Assembly: GCA_023241745.1 (NCBI GenBank)
Contig: JALQCY010000002.1
Coordinates: 310,001-374,000, forward strand
Origin: Isoptericola peretonis
GTDB lineage: Bacteria > Actinomycetota > Actinomycetes > Actinomycetales > Cellulomonadaceae
Reading direction: 5' to 3'
Length of the DNA: 64,000 nt
Below the pieces are notes generated by a model. The model worked only from the letters and a program-made list of their open reading frames with translations, did no database searches and was not told where the DNA came from. The translations under genes were made by a program, and so were the position numbers. This document shows, piece after piece, positions 31,636-41,004 of the stretch (within the stretch, counting starts at the first letter, position 1; every line of letters starts with the position of its first letter).

Positions 31636-32813
31636 AGCCCGCCCACCCCGAGCACGTCGCGTACGCGCTGCACCGCGCCAGGCAGCACCGCCAGGAAGCG
31701 GTCGACGTCCTGCTCGCTCGTCGACCGGTCCAGGGCGATCCGCACGTTCCCGTGGGTGAGCACTCCCATCGCGGCGAGCACGTGCGAGGGCTCGAGGGTG
31801 CTCGCCGTGCACGCCGAGCCGGACCCGACGGCGAAGCCCGCGCGGTCCAGCTCGGTCACCAGGGCCTCCCCGTCGACATAGAGGCAGGAGAAGGTCACGA
31901 CGTGGGGGAGCCGGTCGACCGGGTCGCCGACCACCTCGACGTCGGGGATCCCCGCGACGGCGCCCCGGACGCGGTCGGTGAGGGCGCGGCGCCGCGCGTC
32001 TTGCGCCGCCCGGTCGGCGACGACGGCCTGCAGGGAGACCGCGGCGGCGAACGCGGCCGGCACGCTCACACCACCGGGCGCCCACGGGTCGGCGTCCTCG
32101 GGGCCGGGGGGAACGGTCCGCACCCGCTGGCGGACGGCGAGCACCCCCACCCCGGCGGGTCCGCCCCAGTCCGCGGGGTGCGCGGCGAGCAGGTCCCAGG
32201 TCTCGGGGAGGTCGTCGTGCCCCAGGCTCGCACCGGCGTCCACGAGCAGGGGCACCCCCGCCGCGCGGGCGGCGTCGTGCGCGGTGGCCAGGGGCTGCCG
32301 GGTCCCGACCTCGCCGTTGGCGTGCTGGAGCGCGGCGAGCGCGACCCCGGGGCTCGCCACCGCGGCGCGGAAGGCGTCGAGGTGGACCCGCCCGAGCAGG
32401 TCGACGCCCACGACGTGCCGCTCGCCACCGTGCACGACCGCGGCAGCAGACGCGGCGTGCAGGACGGCGGCTCGCTCGGTGGCGGCCACGACGACGTCGC
32501 CGCCCGTGCGGCGGCGCGCCTCGGCGGTGCCCAGCACCGCCGCGTGGAGGGCCGCGGCGTGGCTCGCGGTGAACCGCACCTCCTCGGTGCGGGCTCCCAG
32601 GACGCCCGCCACGGCCTCCCGCGCGCCGTCGAGCAGCCGGGCCGCCCGGCGGCCCTCGGTGTGCAGGCGGTGCGGGTCGGCCCAGCCCTCGTCGAGTGAC
32701 TGCAGCAGCGCCTGCCGCGCCAGCGGGTGCAACGGCGCGCCGCCCCCGTTGTCGAGGTGCGCGCGGGAGCTCGCGGGCGAGTCTCCCGCGGCCGGGCCGG
32801 TGGTGTCCGTCAC
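31632..32813 (-). CDS. Cysteine-desulfurase homologue without PLP lysine
   Basis: A 393-residue class V aminotransferase-fold protein resembling NifS/IscS. HLDNGGGAPLHP, QHANGEVGTRQPL, VDAGASLGH and the persulfide loop GSGSACTAST (C335) are recognisable. The motif that should hold the PLP Schiff-base lysine (SxHKxxGPxG) reads AAHPADWGGPAG, with P213 after H212; no lysine lies nearby. The normal Gln of the cofactor site is also absent. It is therefore probably not a PLP enzyme of the normal type. It is operonic with tusA and divergent from ctaC. Confidence 0.85.
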   Translation of the reverse strand: MTDTTGPAAGDSPASSRAHLDNGGGAPLHPLARQALLQSLDEGWADPHRLHTEGRRAARLLDGAREAVAGVLGARTEEVRFTASHAAALHAAVLGTAEARRRTGGDVVVAATERAAVLHAASAAAVVHGGERHVVGVDLLGRVHLDAFRAAVASPGVALAALQHANGEVGTRQPLATAHDAARAAGVPLLVDAGASLGHDDLPETWDLLAAHPADWGGPAGVGVLAVRQRVRTVPPGPEDADPWAPGGVSVPAAFAAAVSLQAVVADRAAQDARRRALTDRVRGAVAGIPDVEVVGDPVDRLPHVVTFSCLYVDGEALVTELDRAGFAVGSGSACTASTLEPSHVLAAMGVLTHGNVRIALDRSTSEQDVDRFLAVLPGAVQRVRDVLGVGGL

Positions 32814-32952
32814 AGGTGCGCTCCGAGGTGGCGAGATGTGTCCGGGCGGCCGACGGGGGGCGCCCGGCCGGGCGCGCGAGCGGTGCCCGGGGCACGATCG
32901 TGCCATCTTCGCGGCGCCGGGGTGCTCCGCCGGGGCGAGGCGCGGGGTCCGG

Positions 32953-32985
32953 ACGATCTGACACCGCCGCACAACGATCTGACAC
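32953..32985. promoter_or_regulatory. 12-bp direct repeat spaced 21 bp, candidate operator
   Basis: ACGATCTGACAC occurs at 32953-32964 and 32974-32985. The 21-bp centre-to-centre spacing is two helical turns, placing both half-sites on one DNA face, as for a regulator binding direct repeats. Which regulator is unknown. Confidence 0.5.
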
Positions 32986-33086
32986 TCGCCAGGGGTCTGT
33001 GGGCAACCAGAAGTTGTGGACGTCCGGTGCGGAAAGAGTCACGTCCCGAGGGGGCTTTCGCGGCGTCGAACCTGCTCCGGGCGCGC

Positions 33087-33092
33087 TAGGCT
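33087..33092 (+). promoter_or_regulatory. Likely -10 box of the ctaCDF operon
   Basis: TAGGCT predicts a start near 33099 and an 80-90 nt leader before the ctaC TTG. Confidence 0.45.
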
Positions 33093-33182
33093 GCATCTCA
33101 TCGAGGACGAAGGTCCTGTCCGCGTGCCTGTTGCCCGTCAGGGGCCGTGGCGTTCGGTAGGACGTGACGTGAAAGGCCTCCC

Positions 33183-34106
33183 TTGCACTCGAAGAGCCCC
33201 ACCCGCACCCGGCGGGCCATCCTGCGCGCGACGGCGATCGCCGGCGCCGTCGTGGTGTTGGCGTCCGGTTGTGCCAGCGACTCCGTCAAGCGCGGATACC
33301 TGCCCGGCTACAGCGACGGGGAGGTGACCAACCAGACCGAGCGACTGACGAACCTCTGGGTCGGCTCCTGGATCGCGGCGCTCATCGTCGGTGTGATCAC
33401 GTGGGGCCTCATGCTGTGGTGCGTCGCGGCGTACCGCAAGCGCCGCGACGACCACCAGCTCCCGGTCCAGACGCGCTACCACATGCCGCTCGAGATCATG
33501 TACACGGCAGTGCCGATCATCATGGTCCTCGTCCTGTTCTTCTACACGGACCGCGACATGTCGGCCGTCCAGGACACCAGCGCCGAGCCGGACGTGGACA
33601 TCCAGGTCATCGGCAAGCAGTGGAGCTGGGACTTCAACTACCTGAGCGACGGCGTCTACGACACGGGCCAGCACCTGCTCGACGTCGGCGGACAGACGGT
33701 CGACGACGAGCTCGACGGCACGCCGGGTACCTCGCAGGAGGTGCCGACGCTGTACCTGCCGGTCGACCAGACGGTGGAGTTCACGCTCGACTCGCGGGAC
33801 GTCATCCACTCGTTCTGGATCCCCGCCTTCCTGTACAAGCAGGACATGATCCCCGGCCGGACGAACACCTTCCAGGTCACACCGACCCGTGAGGGCACGT
33901 ACGCCGGCAAGTGCGCCGAGCTGTGCGGCGAGTTCCACTCCGGGATGCTCTTCAACGTCAAGGTCGTCTCCCAGGCGGAGTACGACGCACACATGGACGA
34001 CCTGCGGGCCGCGGGCCAGACGGGCGAGCTCGGGCTCGACCTCAACCGCCAGCAGCACGACGCGAACTTCTCGCAGGACGAGACGCTCCCGGAGGTCGAG
34101 AACTGA
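33183..34106 (+). CDS. ctaC: Cytochrome c oxidase subunit II (aa3)
   Basis: A 307-residue lipoprotein subunit carrying the CuA centre that takes electrons from the bcc complex. The signal peptide ends with lipobox LASGC (C30). Two membrane helices (about 58-80 and 107-127) precede the cupredoxin domain, with CuA ligands C244, C248, H252 and M255 in [12 protein letters not shown]. The start is an unusual TTG, preceded by AAAGG; no ATG or GTG fits before the signal peptide. The stop overlaps the ctaD ATG (TGATG). Confidence 0.95.
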   Translation: MHSKSPTRTRRAILRATAIAGAVVVLASGCASDSVKRGYLPGYSDGEVTNQTERLTNLWVGSWIAALIVGVITWGLMLWCVAAYRKRRDDHQLPVQTRYHMPLEIMYTAVPIIMVLVLFFYTDRDMSAVQDTSAEPDVDIQVIGKQWSWDFNYLSDGVYDTGQHLLDVGGQTVDDELDGTPGTSQEVPTLYLPVDQTVEFTLDSRDVIHSFWIPAFLYKQDMIPGRTNTFQVTPTREGTYAGKCAELCGEFHSGMLFNVKVVSQAEYDAHMDDLRAAGQTGELGLDLNRQQHDANFSQDETLPEVEN

Positions 34107-35938
34107 TGGCCGCCATCACCGAAAGCACCTACGGCGCCGAGGTCGTTCCCGGCCTCGCCCCGAAGCGACAGAACCTCGGTCGCACCGTGGTCAAGTGGAT
34201 CACCTCCACCGACCACAAGACGATCGGGTACATGTACCTCATCACCTCGTTCGTGTGGTTCGCGATCGGTGGTGTCCTGGCCCTGCTGATCCGTGCCGAG
34301 CTCTTCATGCCCGGCATCCAGGTGGTGCAGAGCAAGGAGCAGTACAACCAGCTCTTCACGATGCACGGCACGATCATGCTGCTGTTGTTCGCGACGCCGC
34401 TCTTCGCCGGCTTCGCCAACGTGATCATGCCGTTGCAGATCGGTGCTCCGGACGTCGCGTTCCCGCGGCTCAACATGTTCGCGTACTGGCTGTTCCTCTT
34501 CGGCGGCCTCATCGCGGCTGCGGGCTTCTTCACTCCGCAGGGCGCGGCCTCCTTCGGCTGGTTCGCCTATGCACCCTTGTCGAACACGACGTTCAGTCCA
34601 GGGCTAGGCGGAGATCTCTGGGTGTTCGGCCTCGCGCTGGCGGGCTTCGGCACCATCCTCGGTGCCGTCAACTTCATCACCACGATCATCACGATGCGCG
34701 CCCCGGGCATGACCATGTTCCGGATGCCGATCTTCACGTGGAACACGCTCGTCACGAGCCTGCTCGTGCTGATGGCCTTCCCCCCGCTGGCCTCCGCGCT
34801 GTTCGCGCTGGGCGCCGACCGGCGACTGGGCGCGCAGGTGTTCAACCCCGACAACGGCGGGGCGATCCTGTGGCAGCACCTGTTCTGGTTCTTCGGCCAC
34901 CCCGAGGTGTACATCATCGCGCTGCCGTTCTTCGGCATCGTGTCGGAGATCTTCCCGGTGTTCAGCCGCAAGCCGATCTTCGGCTACAAGACGCTGGTCT
35001 ACGCGACCATCGCGATCGCCGCGCTCTCCGTGACCGTGTGGGCCCACCACATGTACGTCACCGGGGCCGTGCTGCTGCCCTTCTTCGCCTTCATGACGAT
35101 GCTCATCGCCGTCCCGACCGGCGTGAAGTTCTTCAACTGGATCGGCACGATGTGGCGGGGGAAGCTCACCTTCGAGACACCCATGCTCTGGTCGATCGGC
35201 TTCCTCGTCACGTTCCTGTTCGGCGGTCTGACCGGCATCATCCTGTCGAGCCCCGCGCTGGACTTCCACCTGTCCGACTCGTACTTCGTGGTGGCGCACT
35301 TCCACTACGTGGTGTTCGGCACCGTCGTGTTCGCCATGTTCGCCGGCTTCTACTTCTGGTGGCCGAAGTTCACGGGGCGCATGCTCAACGAGCGGCTGGG
35401 CAAGATCCACTTCTGGCTCCTGTTCGTCGGATTCCACATGACGTTCCTCATCCAGCACTGGCTGGGGGTCGAGGGCATGCCGCGCCGGTACGCCGACTAC
35501 ATGCCCGAGGAGGGCTTCACCTGGGAGAACCAGGTCTCGACGATCGGGGCGTTCATCCTCGCGGCGTCGACGCTGCCCTTCCTGTGGAACGTGTACACGA
35601 CCTGGCGCAACGCGCCGCGGGTCACCGTGGACGACCCGTGGGGCTTCGGTCGCTCGCTCGAGTGGGCCACCAGCTGCCCGCCGCCGCGACACAACTTCAC
35701 CTCCCTGCCGCGCATCCGCTCCGAGTCGCCCGCCTTCGACCTCCACCACCCCGAGGTCGCGGCGATGGAGCAGGCGCCCGGTCACGGAGGCCTCGACGAG
35801 GTCTACGGCGACCCGGACCGCCAGGGGCACCGCCAGCTGGTCGAGGAGCGCCGTGACGGCGCCCAGTCGGACGCCGCGCGGTCGTCCACCACCGTGATCG
35901 ACGACGAGCGTCCCGACGAGGAGGAGAACCGCAAGTGA
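34106..35938 (+). CDS. ctaD: Cytochrome c oxidase subunit I (aa3)
   Basis: A 610-residue, 12-helix haem-copper oxidase subunit that reduces oxygen and pumps protons. CuB and cross-link residues are in HPEVY and WAHHMY; the haem ligands are in HFHYV. The start overlaps the ctaC stop and the stop overlaps the ctaF GTG, so the three are strictly coupled. A C-terminal polar tail of about 60 residues is longer than in proteobacterial subunits, as usual for actinobacteria. Confidence 0.97.
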   Translation: MAAITESTYGAEVVPGLAPKRQNLGRTVVKWITSTDHKTIGYMYLITSFVWFAIGGVLALLIRAELFMPGIQVVQSKEQYNQLFTMHGTIMLLLFATPLFAGFANVIMPLQIGAPDVAFPRLNMFAYWLFLFGGLIAAAGFFTPQGAASFGWFAYAPLSNTTFSPGLGGDLWVFGLALAGFGTILGAVNFITTIITMRAPGMTMFRMPIFTWNTLVTSLLVLMAFPPLASALFALGADRRLGAQVFNPDNGGAILWQHLFWFFGHPEVYIIALPFFGIVSEIFPVFSRKPIFGYKTLVYATIAIAALSVTVWAHHMYVTGAVLLPFFAFMTMLIAVPTGVKFFNWIGTMWRGKLTFETPMLWSIGFLVTFLFGGLTGIILSSPALDFHLSDSYFVVAHFHYVVFGTVVFAMFAGFYFWWPKFTGRMLNERLGKIHFWLLFVGFHMTFLIQHWLGVEGMPRRYADYMPEEGFTWENQVSTIGAFILAASTLPFLWNVYTTWRNAPRVTVDDPWGFGRSLEWATSCPPPRHNFTSLPRIRSESPAFDLHHPEVAAMEQAPGHGGLDEVYGDPDRQGHRQLVEERRDGAQSDAARSSTTVIDDERPDEEENRK

Positions 35939-36336
35939 AGATCGAGATCAAGCTCTTCCTGTTCCTCGCCCCGTTCTTCGTGGTGGTCGGGGTGGTCTAC
36001 GGCCTCCTCTCGGACTTCAGCGAGCCCGTCGGATACCTCGGCCTCCCCCTGGTCGGCGCTCTGATGGCGATGGTCGGCGCGTACCTCGCGCTCACCGCAC
36101 GTCGTATCGACGCCCGCCCGGAGGACGACGAGGAGGGTGAGATCGAGCAGGGTGCCGGCGACCAAGGCGTGTACTCGCCGTGGAGCTGGTGGCCGCTGGC
36201 CATCGCCGCCGCCGCGGCGGTCGCCTTCCTGGGTCTCGCCGTGGGCTGGTGGGTCGTGTACATCGGCTTCGCCCTCGGGGTGATCGGCCTCGTCGGCTGG
36301 GTGTTCGAGTTCAGCCGCGGACAGCACGCGCACTGA
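35935..36336 (+). CDS. ctaF: Actinobacterial cytochrome c oxidase subunit IV
   Basis: A 133-residue membrane protein of the aa3 complex with four helices (about 6-26, 34-54, 86-106, 108-125) and an acidic loop [11 protein letters not shown] between the pairs. The sequence beginning [15 protein letters not shown] is characteristic of CtaF. GTGA overlap with ctaD. A strong hairpin follows, closing the ctaC-ctaD-ctaF operon. Confidence 0.93.
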   Translation: MKIEIKLFLFLAPFFVVVGVVYGLLSDFSEPVGYLGLPLVGALMAMVGAYLALTARRIDARPEDDEEGEIEQGAGDQGVYSPWSWWPLAIAAAAAVAFLGLAVGWWVVYIGFALGVIGLVGWVFEFSRGQHAH

Positions 36337-36352
36337 CATCCGCGCCCGTCCT

Positions 36353-36387
36353 GAAGGGCCCCCGCTCATCACGAGCGGGGGCCCTTC
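36353..36387 (+). terminator. Hairpin closing the ctaCDF operon
   Basis: A perfect 15-bp stem (GAAGGGCCCCCGCTC) with a 5-nt ATCAC loop 16 bp past the ctaF stop. Confidence 0.85.
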
Positions 36388-36534
36388 GGCATTCGTGGGT
36401 GGACCGGAGATGGCCGGTGGACGGCACGAGGGGACCGTCCGCAACGATCGAGTACCGAATCGCTCCGTGCCTCCCGAGCGCCGGCCGCGTGTGCTGGGAT
36501 GGTGTCTCTACCCCTCGATGTGAAGGAGCGCGCC

Positions 36535-37362
36535 GTGCGCGACGCCGTCAAGTACCCCGCGGCCCTGCTGTCCGCCTGCCTGCTGAGCCTGGCCCTGACC
36601 GCGTGCGGTGACGCCGAGGGAACCGGGGGCGAGGCAGCGCCGGCCGCGTCGGACTCCGGGGCGGAGGCGGTCGAGGCGGAGGCAGCGCCCGTGGACGACC
36701 TCGTGGAGCTCGCGGAGCGGATGCGGGCGGCTCAGGAGGGTGCCTCGACGTCGCACATCGAGATGACCTACCAGGGTGAGATGGCGGAGCTGGCAGGGCT
36801 CGACGAGAGCGTCACCACCGCTGACGTCGGGTACGGGACCTCGCTCGAGGACACCACGATGCGGATGTCCATGTCACTGATGGGGATGGATATCGAGCTG
36901 TTGCTCGTGGACGGGGCGATGTACGTCGGGGCCGGCGACGGCACCTACCAGAAGATGTCGATGGAGGACCTGGGCAAGGACGCGTCGACCGCCGGCCTGC
37001 TCGACTCCGTCGGCTCGATGGACGCGGCCTCCCAGGCCGAGGGCATGGCCGAGGCGGTCTCCTCGTTCGAGCACACCGGGACCGAGGACGTCGACGGCGT
37101 CACGACCGACGTCTACACCATGACGATCGACCCGGCGAAGATCGATGCCGAGGGCGCGGGCGCGCCCGCCGTCGCGGACCTGGGGGAGAGCCTCGGCGAG
37201 GTCGGCCTGGTGTACCGGATCGGGCCTGACGACCTGCCGCTCGAGATGGACATGACCATGACGGTGGACGGTGAGGAGCTGGTCACGCACTGGGAGTTCA
37301 GCGCCTGGGGCGAGGCCCTCGACATCGAGGCGCCGGCCGCGGAGGACATCGTCGCCCCGTAG
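36535..37362 (+). CDS. LppX/LprG-like lipoprotein
   Basis: A 275-residue lipoprotein with signal peptide and lipobox LTAC (C24). The mature part, after an Ala/Glu-rich stretch, has the pattern of repeated MSMEDLG and YTMTIDPAKID segments seen in the LppX_LprAFG fold, a half-barrel that carries lipids. AAGGAG lies 6 nt before the GTG. It has its own terminator and so is monocistronic between the ctaCDF operon and sodA. The ligand is unknown. Confidence 0.8.
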   Translation: MRDAVKYPAALLSACLLSLALTACGDAEGTGGEAAPAASDSGAEAVEAEAAPVDDLVELAERMRAAQEGASTSHIEMTYQGEMAELAGLDESVTTADVGYGTSLEDTTMRMSMSLMGMDIELLLVDGAMYVGAGDGTYQKMSMEDLGKDASTAGLLDSVGSMDAASQAEGMAEAVSSFEHTGTEDVDGVTTDVYTMTIDPAKIDAEGAGAPAVADLGESLGEVGLVYRIGPDDLPLEMDMTMTVDGEELVTHWEFSAWGEALDIEAPAAEDIVAP

Positions 37363-37373
37363 TCGCCGGACAC

Positions 37374-37415
37374 GCCGAAGGGGCCCGCACACGAGCGTGT
37401 GCGGGCCCCTTCGGC
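37374..37415. terminator. 20-bp perfect hairpin, lipoprotein/sodA
   Basis: GCCGAAGGGGCCCGCACACG and its perfect complement with a 2-nt centre, between convergent genes; usable in both directions. Confidence 0.88.
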
Positions 37416-37453
37416 GCTGTACCGGGCCGCTGACGACACCGGGTCGCTGACGC

Positions 37454-38080
37454 TCAGGCGGGGAGGATCAGCCCGGCGGTCTGGGTGCGGGCGCGCTCGA
37501 GGCGGGCGGCGACGTCCTGCCAGTTCGCGATGTTCCACACGGCCTTGACGTAGTCGGCCTTGACGTTGAGGTAGTCGAGGTAGAAGGCGTGCTCCCACAT
37601 GTCGAGCATGAACAGCGGGACGATGCCGACGGGCACGTTGGCCTGCTGGTCGAAGAGCTGGAAGATCGCGAGGCGCTGGCCGATGGAGTCCCAGCCGAGC
37701 ACGGCCCACCCCGAGCCCTGGATGCCGGTGGCGACGGCGGTGAACTGGGCCTGGAACTTCTCGAACGAGCCGAAGGTGTCCTTGATGGCCTCGGCGAGCT
37801 CGCCCTCGGGCTGGCCGCCGCCCTCGGGGGACAGGTTGTGCCAGAACACGGTGTGGTTGGTGTGGCCGCCGAGGTTGAACGCGAGGTTCTTCTCGTGCAG
37901 GTTCACCGCGGCGAGGTCGCCGGACTCGCGGGCCTCGGCGAGCTTGTCCAGGGCCGTGTTCGCGCCCGTGACGTACGCGGCGTGGTGCTTGTCGTGGTGC
38001 AGCTCCATGATCTTGCCGCTGATGTGCGGCTCGAGGGCGCTGTAGTCGTAGGGCAGGTCAGGCAGCGTGTAGACAGCCAT
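37454..38080 (-). CDS. sodA: Superoxide dismutase (Mn/Fe)
   Basis: A 208-residue Mn/Fe superoxide dismutase. Ligands are H28 ([11 protein letters not shown]), the His in NHTVFWHNL, and Asp and His in [11 protein letters not shown]. The [10 protein letters not shown] segment favours manganese or cambialistic use, but metal choice cannot be settled from sequence. GGAGG lies 9 nt before the ATG. Its position between the oxidase and bc1 operons fits protection from respiratory superoxide (inference). Confidence 0.95.
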   Translation of the reverse strand: MAVYTLPDLPYDYSALEPHISGKIMELHHDKHHAAYVTGANTALDKLAEARESGDLAAVNLHEKNLAFNLGGHTNHTVFWHNLSPEGGGQPEGELAEAIKDTFGSFEKFQAQFTAVATGIQGSGWAVLGWDSIGQRLAIFQLFDQQANVPVGIVPLFMLDMWEHAFYLDYLNVKADYVKAVWNIANWQDVAARLERARTQTAGLILPA

Positions 38081-38183
38081 GCTGAGATACCTCCGGTTGC
38101 GTACCGCACGTCGGGGTCGGCGTGCGTGGGGGACGTCGTCGAGAGCTGGGGACCGGTCGGGCTCACCGGCCGGGAACGACGAC

Positions 38184-38229
38184 GGCCCGCGCACCATCCC
38201 CCAGGGATCGGGGGAGAGGTGCGCGGGCC
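38184..38229 (-). terminator. Hairpin closing the ctaE-qcrCAB operon
   Basis: GGCCCGCGCACC (38184-38195) pairs with GGTGCGCGGGCC (38218-38229), and an inner TCCCCC/GGGGGA pairing extends the stem. It starts 22 bp past the qcrB stop and also lies in the sodA upstream region. Confidence 0.75.
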
Positions 38230-38251
38230 ACCGTTCTAGCCTGCAGGAGAC

Positions 38252-39955
38252 TCAGTGCTCCCGCTCGGCGGTTCCGGACCCCGAGACCAGCGCGGGGGCC
38301 TCGTGGGCCGGCTCGAGCTCGTCGTGCTCGCCGTGGGCGTGCGCCGCGGCGAGCTCGGCCGGCGTCACGGGCTCCACCCGGTCCTCGTAGAAGAACCGCG
38401 ACAGCTTCTGCCAGCGCTTGTCCTTCTTGTAGCCCTTGCGCTTGACTCCGCGGGCGTCCGTCGCGGGCTCGACCTCCAGGGGCCGTCGCGCCTCGTAGTT
38501 GACGCGCAGCCAGCGCTCCTGCTCGTCGAGCGGGCGGTGGACCTCGATGTACTCGCCGTTCGCGAACCGGACGATGCGCCCGGTCTCGTGACCGTGCAGC
38601 ACCAGCTCGCGGTCCTTGCGCTGCAGGCCGAGGCAGATGCGCTTGGTCACCCAGAACGCGAACACCGGCCCGACGAAGAACAGGATCCGGAAGACCCAGG
38701 TGATCGTGTTGATCGACAGCGCGAAGTGCGTGGCGATGAGGTCGTTCGACCCGGCCAGGGCCAGGATGACGAACGCCGTGAGGAAGGCGACGCCCAGCCC
38801 GGTGCGGGTGGGGACGTTGCGCGGCCGGTCGAGGACGTGGTGCTCGCGGTGGTCGCCCGTCACCTTGGCCTCGACGAACGGGTACACGAACAGGAACGTG
38901 AACAGCAGGCCCGGGATGACGACCGCCGGGATGAGGATGTTCAGCGAGAGCGTGAAGTCGCCCCACGTGACGATCTCGGCCTGGCCCGGCATGAGACGCA
39001 GCGATCCCTCGAGGAACAGCATGTACCAGTCGGGCTGGGCTCCCGCGGACACCGGTGAGGGGTCGTACGGGCCGTAGTTCCACACGTTGTTGATCGCCAT
39101 CGTGCCGCCCATGAGGGCCAGCACGCCGAAGATGATGAAGAAGTTGCCGCCCATCTTCGTGGCGAACGCCGGGACGGCCGGGTAGCCGACGACGTTCTTG
39201 TCGGTGCGGCCGCCGCCCGGGTACTGCGTGTGCTTGTTGAGCACCATGAGGAACAGGTGCACGCCGATGAGCGCCAGGATCAGGGCCGGCACCAGCAGGA
39301 TGTGCACCGTGAACAGGCGCGGGATGATGTGCTCGCCCGGGAACTCGCCGCCGAAGACGAAGTACGACAGGTACGACCCGATGATCGGGATCGACTTGAT
39401 GACGCCGTCGGTGATGCGCAGGCCGTTGCCGGAGAGCACGTCGTCCGGGAGCGAGTAGCCGGAGAAGCCGGCCGCCAGGCTCAGGATCAGCAGCAGCGTG
39501 CCGACGAGCCAGTTGAGCTCGCGGGGCTTGCGGAACGCGCCCGTGAAGAAGACGCGCATCATGTGCACCACGATGCCGGCGACGAAGATCAGCGCCGACC
39601 AGTGGTGGATCTGCCGCATGAGCAGGCCGCCGCGCACCTCGAACGACATGTCGAGCGTCGACGAGAACGCCACGGACATCAGCTGACCGTCCATGATCGC
39701 CGGCGGCCCGTGGTGGGTCGTGAGCGCCATGGAGGGGTCGAAGAACATCGCCAGGAACACACCGGAGATGAGGAGCACGACGAACGAGAACAGCGCGATC
39801 TCGCCGAGCATGAACGACCAGTGGTCCGGGAAGACCTTGCGGACGAGCTGCTTGGTGAGCACGCCGATCTTGGTCCGCTGGTCGAGGTAGTCCGCGGTCT
39901 TGCCGATCGGGGTGCTCGGCTCCGCCGCGACGGGGGGAGTGGTCGTGGTGCTCAC
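38252..39955 (-). CDS. qcrB: Cytochrome b subunit of the bcc complex
   Basis: A 567-residue integral membrane protein that carries haems bL and bH and both quinone sites. It has the eight-helix cytochrome b core and a long hydrophilic C-terminal extension of about 120 residues typical of actinobacteria. Haem-ligand His residues are in MRQIHHWSAL and HILLVPALI. The GTG overlaps the qcrA stop. It ends the ctaE-qcrC-qcrA-qcrB unit. The bcc complex forms a supercomplex with aa3 oxidase in actinobacteria (established for mycobacteria and corynebacteria). Confidence 0.96.
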   Translation of the reverse strand: MSTTTTPPVAAEPSTPIGKTADYLDQRTKIGVLTKQLVRKVFPDHWSFMLGEIALFSFVVLLISGVFLAMFFDPSMALTTHHGPPAIMDGQLMSVAFSSTLDMSFEVRGGLLMRQIHHWSALIFVAGIVVHMMRVFFTGAFRKPRELNWLVGTLLLILSLAAGFSGYSLPDDVLSGNGLRITDGVIKSIPIIGSYLSYFVFGGEFPGEHIIPRLFTVHILLVPALILALIGVHLFLMVLNKHTQYPGGGRTDKNVVGYPAVPAFATKMGGNFFIIFGVLALMGGTMAINNVWNYGPYDPSPVSAGAQPDWYMLFLEGSLRLMPGQAEIVTWGDFTLSLNILIPAVVIPGLLFTFLFVYPFVEAKVTGDHREHHVLDRPRNVPTRTGLGVAFLTAFVILALAGSNDLIATHFALSINTITWVFRILFFVGPVFAFWVTKRICLGLQRKDRELVLHGHETGRIVRFANGEYIEVHRPLDEQERWLRVNYEARRPLEVEPATDARGVKRKGYKKDKRWQKLSRFFYEDRVEPVTPAELAAAHAHGEHDELEPAHEAPALVSGSGTAEREH

Positions 39956-41004
39956 TTCAGGCGCTCCCAGTAGCTCGGGCCGATGGGCTCGTTGAAGTCG
40001 TCCTCAGCTACAAGATACCCCTCGTCGTCGACGGTGATGGGCAGCTGGGGCAGCGGGCGCTTGGCAGGACCGAAGACCACCTTGGCGCCGTCGGCGACGT
40101 CGAACGTCGACTGGTGGCACGGGCACAGGAGGTGGTGCGTCTGCTGCTCGTAGAGGGCGACCGGGCACCCGACGTGGGTGCAGATCTTGGAGTAGGCGAC
40201 GATGCCGTCGTAGGAGGCGCCCTCGCGGTGGTCCCGCTTGTGGTCGCGCGGGTCCATGCGCACGAGGAGGACGACGGCCTTCGACTTCTCCGTGATCCAC
40301 TCGTGCGACTCGCGCTCCTCGGCCGGCACGTCGGGGATGACGTGAGCGACGGAGCCGACCGTGAGGTCCGAGGCCTTGATGAGCCGGCCAGAGGGGTCGT
40401 ACGCGAGGCGCGTGCCCTTCTTCCAGATCGTGTGCCGGAAGCTGCCGACGTTCCAGTCGCCGCCGACGCTCGAGACGAGCGGCACGGCGATGGTCAGCGG
40501 GAACAGTGCGAGGGCCGAGACGACCGCGCCCTTGAGCACGGGCCGGCGGGCGATGCCGGAGTCCTCGAGCCCGTCCTTGAACTGCTGCTGGACGGCCCCG
40601 CGGACCTCCTCGGAGCTGCTGCTCGAGTGCCGCTCCTCGGTGTATTCCTTGGCCGACATGAGCGTCTTGGCCCAGTGCACGGCCGCGAAGCCGATGCCGA
40701 ACAGGGAGACGGCGATCGCGACGCCGAGCAGCACCGTCGACATGCGCACGCCGGGCGTGGTGCCGTCGGGGCGCACGGCGAAGTACGCGACCACCGAGCC
40801 GATGGTGCCGAGGCAGGAGATCGCGAACAGCAGCGCGATGATCCGCTCGTTGCGCTTGGCGGCCTTGGGATCGACGTCGGCCAGGCGCGGGTGGTGCTCC
40901 GGGACGCCGGGGTCCACGAAGCGGTCGGTCTGGGCGACCGTTCCGTCGCCGTCGTGCCGGGCCACGTCGCGCGACGGGCCCTGGGGGTTCTGGTTCTCGC
41001 TCAC
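39952..41004 (-). CDS. qcrA: Rieske iron-sulfur subunit of the bcc complex
   Basis: A 350-residue Rieske protein with three membrane helices in the first 230 residues, as in actinobacteria, and a C-terminal [2Fe-2S] domain. Cluster ligands are C275 and H277 (CTHVGC) and C294 and H297 (CPCHQS); C280 and C296 form the conserved disulfide. GTGA overlaps at both ends connect it with qcrC and qcrB. Confidence 0.96.
   Translation of the reverse strand: MSENQNPQGPSRDVARHDGDGTVAQTDRFVDPGVPEHHPRLADVDPKAAKRNERIIALLFAISCLGTIGSVVAYFAVRPDGTTPGVRMSTVLLGVAIAVSLFGIGFAAVHWAKTLMSAKEYTEERHSSSSSEEVRGAVQQQFKDGLEDSGIARRPVLKGAVVSALALFPLTIAVPLVSSVGGDWNVGSFRHTIWKKGTRLAYDPSGRLIKASDLTVGSVAHVIPDVPAEERESHEWITEKSKAVVLLVRMDPRDHKRDHREGASYDGIVAYSKICTHVGCPVALYEQQTHHLLCPCHQSTFDVADGAKVVFGPAKRPLPQLPITVDDEGYLVAEDDFNEPIGPSYWERLK

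Larger units (their letters stand above)
32814..33182. other. 369-bp divergent regulatory gap before ctaC
   Basis: No gene is seen. It carries a GC palindrome (GCGCCCGGCCGGGCGC, about 32868-32884), a 12-bp direct repeat described separately, and a TAGGCT box near 33087 that fits a ctaC promoter. The repeats and the ctaC promoter are well separated from the desulfurase start. Confidence 0.6.
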
